Shown piece after piece: positions 31,234 to 32,160 of a stretch of DNA of 32,160 nucleotides. The stretch is from Pseudorhodobacter antarcticus. GTDB lineage: Bacteria; Pseudomonadota; Alphaproteobacteria; Rhodobacterales; Rhodobacteraceae. The translations under genes were made by a program, and so were the position numbers. The DNA is taken from assembly GCA_945861995.1 (NCBI GenBank), contig CAMAWZ010000001.1, positions 1 through 32,160 on the forward strand, in the 5' to 3' direction. The notes under the pieces are model-generated. The model ran no database searches. It saw only the letters and a program-made list of their open reading frames with translations, and had not been told where the DNA came from. Each line of letters begins with the position of its first letter. Position 1 is the first letter of the stretch.

Positions 31234-32160
31234 CTACACAGCGATAGGCTGCTCCTTTGGCGAAAGCACTGGTGCAAGATCATTCGGTATCCGCCGTCCT
31301 GTCGCCGCATCGAACAAATGGATACGCTGCGGTGGGAAATCCAGCCCAACAGTCGAACCCGCCGCCAATTCGGGGCGATCTTCGGTCAGAACGCAAATCG
31401 GAATATCTTCAAACATCAGGTTACACAGCCGGCTTGCACCCAACTCTTCGATCATATCGACCTGCGCATCAATCATACCTTCCCCTGCGCGGACAAGGGT
31501 CGCGTGTTCGGGGCGAATGCCAAGATGCACAAGATGCCCGTGAGGCAGATCAGGCTGGCTGGCCAATGGCACCAATCGGCCGCTTTCCAGCACTACGCCG
31601 CGCTGCGCCACCGATATTTGACCTGGCAGAAAATTCATCGCTGGGCTGCCGATAAAACCTGCAACATAAATCGAGGCAGGGTTGTCATAGATTTCGGCGG
31701 GGCGGCCCACCTGTTCAATCGTGCCCTTGTTCATCACCACCAGACGGTCGGCCAGCGTCATGCCCTCGTGCTGGTCATGGGTCACAAATACCGACGTCGC
31801 CTTGATCTGATTATGGATGCGGCGGATTTCATGGCGCATTTGCACGCGCAGTTTGGCGTCAAGGTTGGACAGCGGCTCGTCAAACAAGAACACTTTGGGG
31901 GATCGGATGATGGCACGGGCCATGGCGACGCGCTGACGCTGCCCCCCTGACAATTGACCAGGTTTGCGATCTAGAAAATCAGCCAAGCCCACCGATTTTG
32001 CCGTGGCCTCGACACGCGATTGGCGTTCGGCCTTGGGGATACCCGCCACTTTCAGCGCATAACCGATGTTTTCAGCCACAGTCATATGCGGATAAAGCGC
32101 ATAGTTTTGGAAAACCATGGCGCAGCCACGCTCGCGCGGTTCTAATTCATTCACCACCTC
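31234..32160 (-). CDS. UgpC/MalK-type ABC importer ATPase, 3' part
   Basis: About 308 C-terminal residues of a sugar/glycerol-3-phosphate-type ATPase. The Walker A region lies beyond the right edge. Visible are the Q-loop (MVFQNYALYPHMTVAENI), signature LSGGQRQRVAMARAI, Walker B VFLFDEPLSNLDAKL, switch histidine FVTHDQHEGMTLAD, and a MalK-like TOBE domain with LGIRPEHA and a terminal FPPQRIHLFDAATGRRI. Members of this group energise import of maltose, glycerol-3-phosphate or other carbohydrates. It appears to be the last gene of its operon. No permease is visible, so the substrate cannot be assigned. Confidence 0.93.
   Translation of the reverse strand, partial: EVVNELEPRERGCAMVFQNYALYPHMTVAENIGYALKVAGIPKAERQSRVEATAKSVGLADFLDRKPGQLSGGQRQRVAMARAIIRSPKVFLFDEPLSNLDAKLRVQMRHEIRRIHNQIKATSVFVTHDQHEGMTLADRLVVMNKGTIEQVGRPAEIYDNPASIYVAGFIGSPAMNFLPGQISVAQRGVVLESGRLVPLASQPDLPHGHLVHLGIRPEHATLVRAGEGMIDAQVDMIEELGASRLCNLMFEDIPICVLTEDRPELAAGSTVGLDFPPQRIHLFDAATGRRIPNDLAPVLSPKEQPIAV

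Noticed and set aside
1..32160. CRISPR array, tRNA or rRNA genes, prophage or intact IS
   Set aside because: I found no regularly spaced repeats, no tRNA-like cloverleaf, no rRNA sequence and no intact transposase or phage gene; the only mobile trace is the IS3 tail at 20646-20735.

Overview
The window looks like chromosomal DNA from an alphaproteobacterium, most likely a Rhodobacterales (Roseobacter-type) species. The evidence is moderate-to-high GC coding sequence, long co-directional catabolic operons with ATGA overlaps, many ABC importers, a Tat-exported PotD-like binding protein and a COQ8-like ABC1 kinase. The organism is inferred from style and content only; there is no rRNA or other marker gene.

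Region 1 (1-7595, + strand): an operon with the 3' part of a HyuA-type hydantoinase/oxoprolinase, PxpA, a minimal biotin carrier protein, a biotin carboxylase, PxpB and PxpC. A binding-protein paralogue with no export signal and a GntR regulator with two winged-helix domains follow. The biotin carboxylase, carrier, PxpB (AHS1) and PxpC (AHS2) together carry the same parts as the single-chain enzyme urea carboxylase. The operon therefore looks like a split carboxylase/hydrolase for a cyclic amide.

Region 2 (7596-19335, + strand): a 261-bp control region with a sigma70-like promoter and two perfect palindromes, then a long gene train. It encodes a spermidine/putrescine-type ABC importer (two permeases, a Tat-exported binding protein, and two separate ATPases, one lacking the H-loop histidine), two SDR dehydrogenases, an amidase-signature hydrolase, an old-yellow-enzyme-like flavoprotein, a polysaccharide-deacetylase-fold hydrolase resembling cyclic imidases/allantoinase PuuE, a small CxxC protein of unknown function and a CobW-type metallochaperone GTPase. 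Regions 1 and 2 read as one uptake-and-degradation system for a cyclic amide, imide or hydantoin. The substrate cannot be read from sequence.

Region 3 (19336-22526): a rearranged stretch. It has an SDR on the - strand preceded by a 17-codon reading frame that may be a truncated monooxygenase, the C-terminal remnant of an IS3-type transposase, a COQ8-like ABC1 kinase and a small unknown gene.

Region 4 (22527-30097): a beta-hydroxyacid dehydrogenase gene (+) converges through a strong hairpin on a - strand operon. That operon encodes a peptide/nickel-type ABC importer (binding protein, two permeases, fused double ATPase) and a fumarylacetoacetate-hydrolase-family enzyme, with a possible broken gene just before the latter.

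Region 5 (30142-32160): an endonuclease/exonuclease/phosphatase-family gene (+) faces the 3' part of a UgpC/MalK-type ATPase gene (-) that runs off the right edge.
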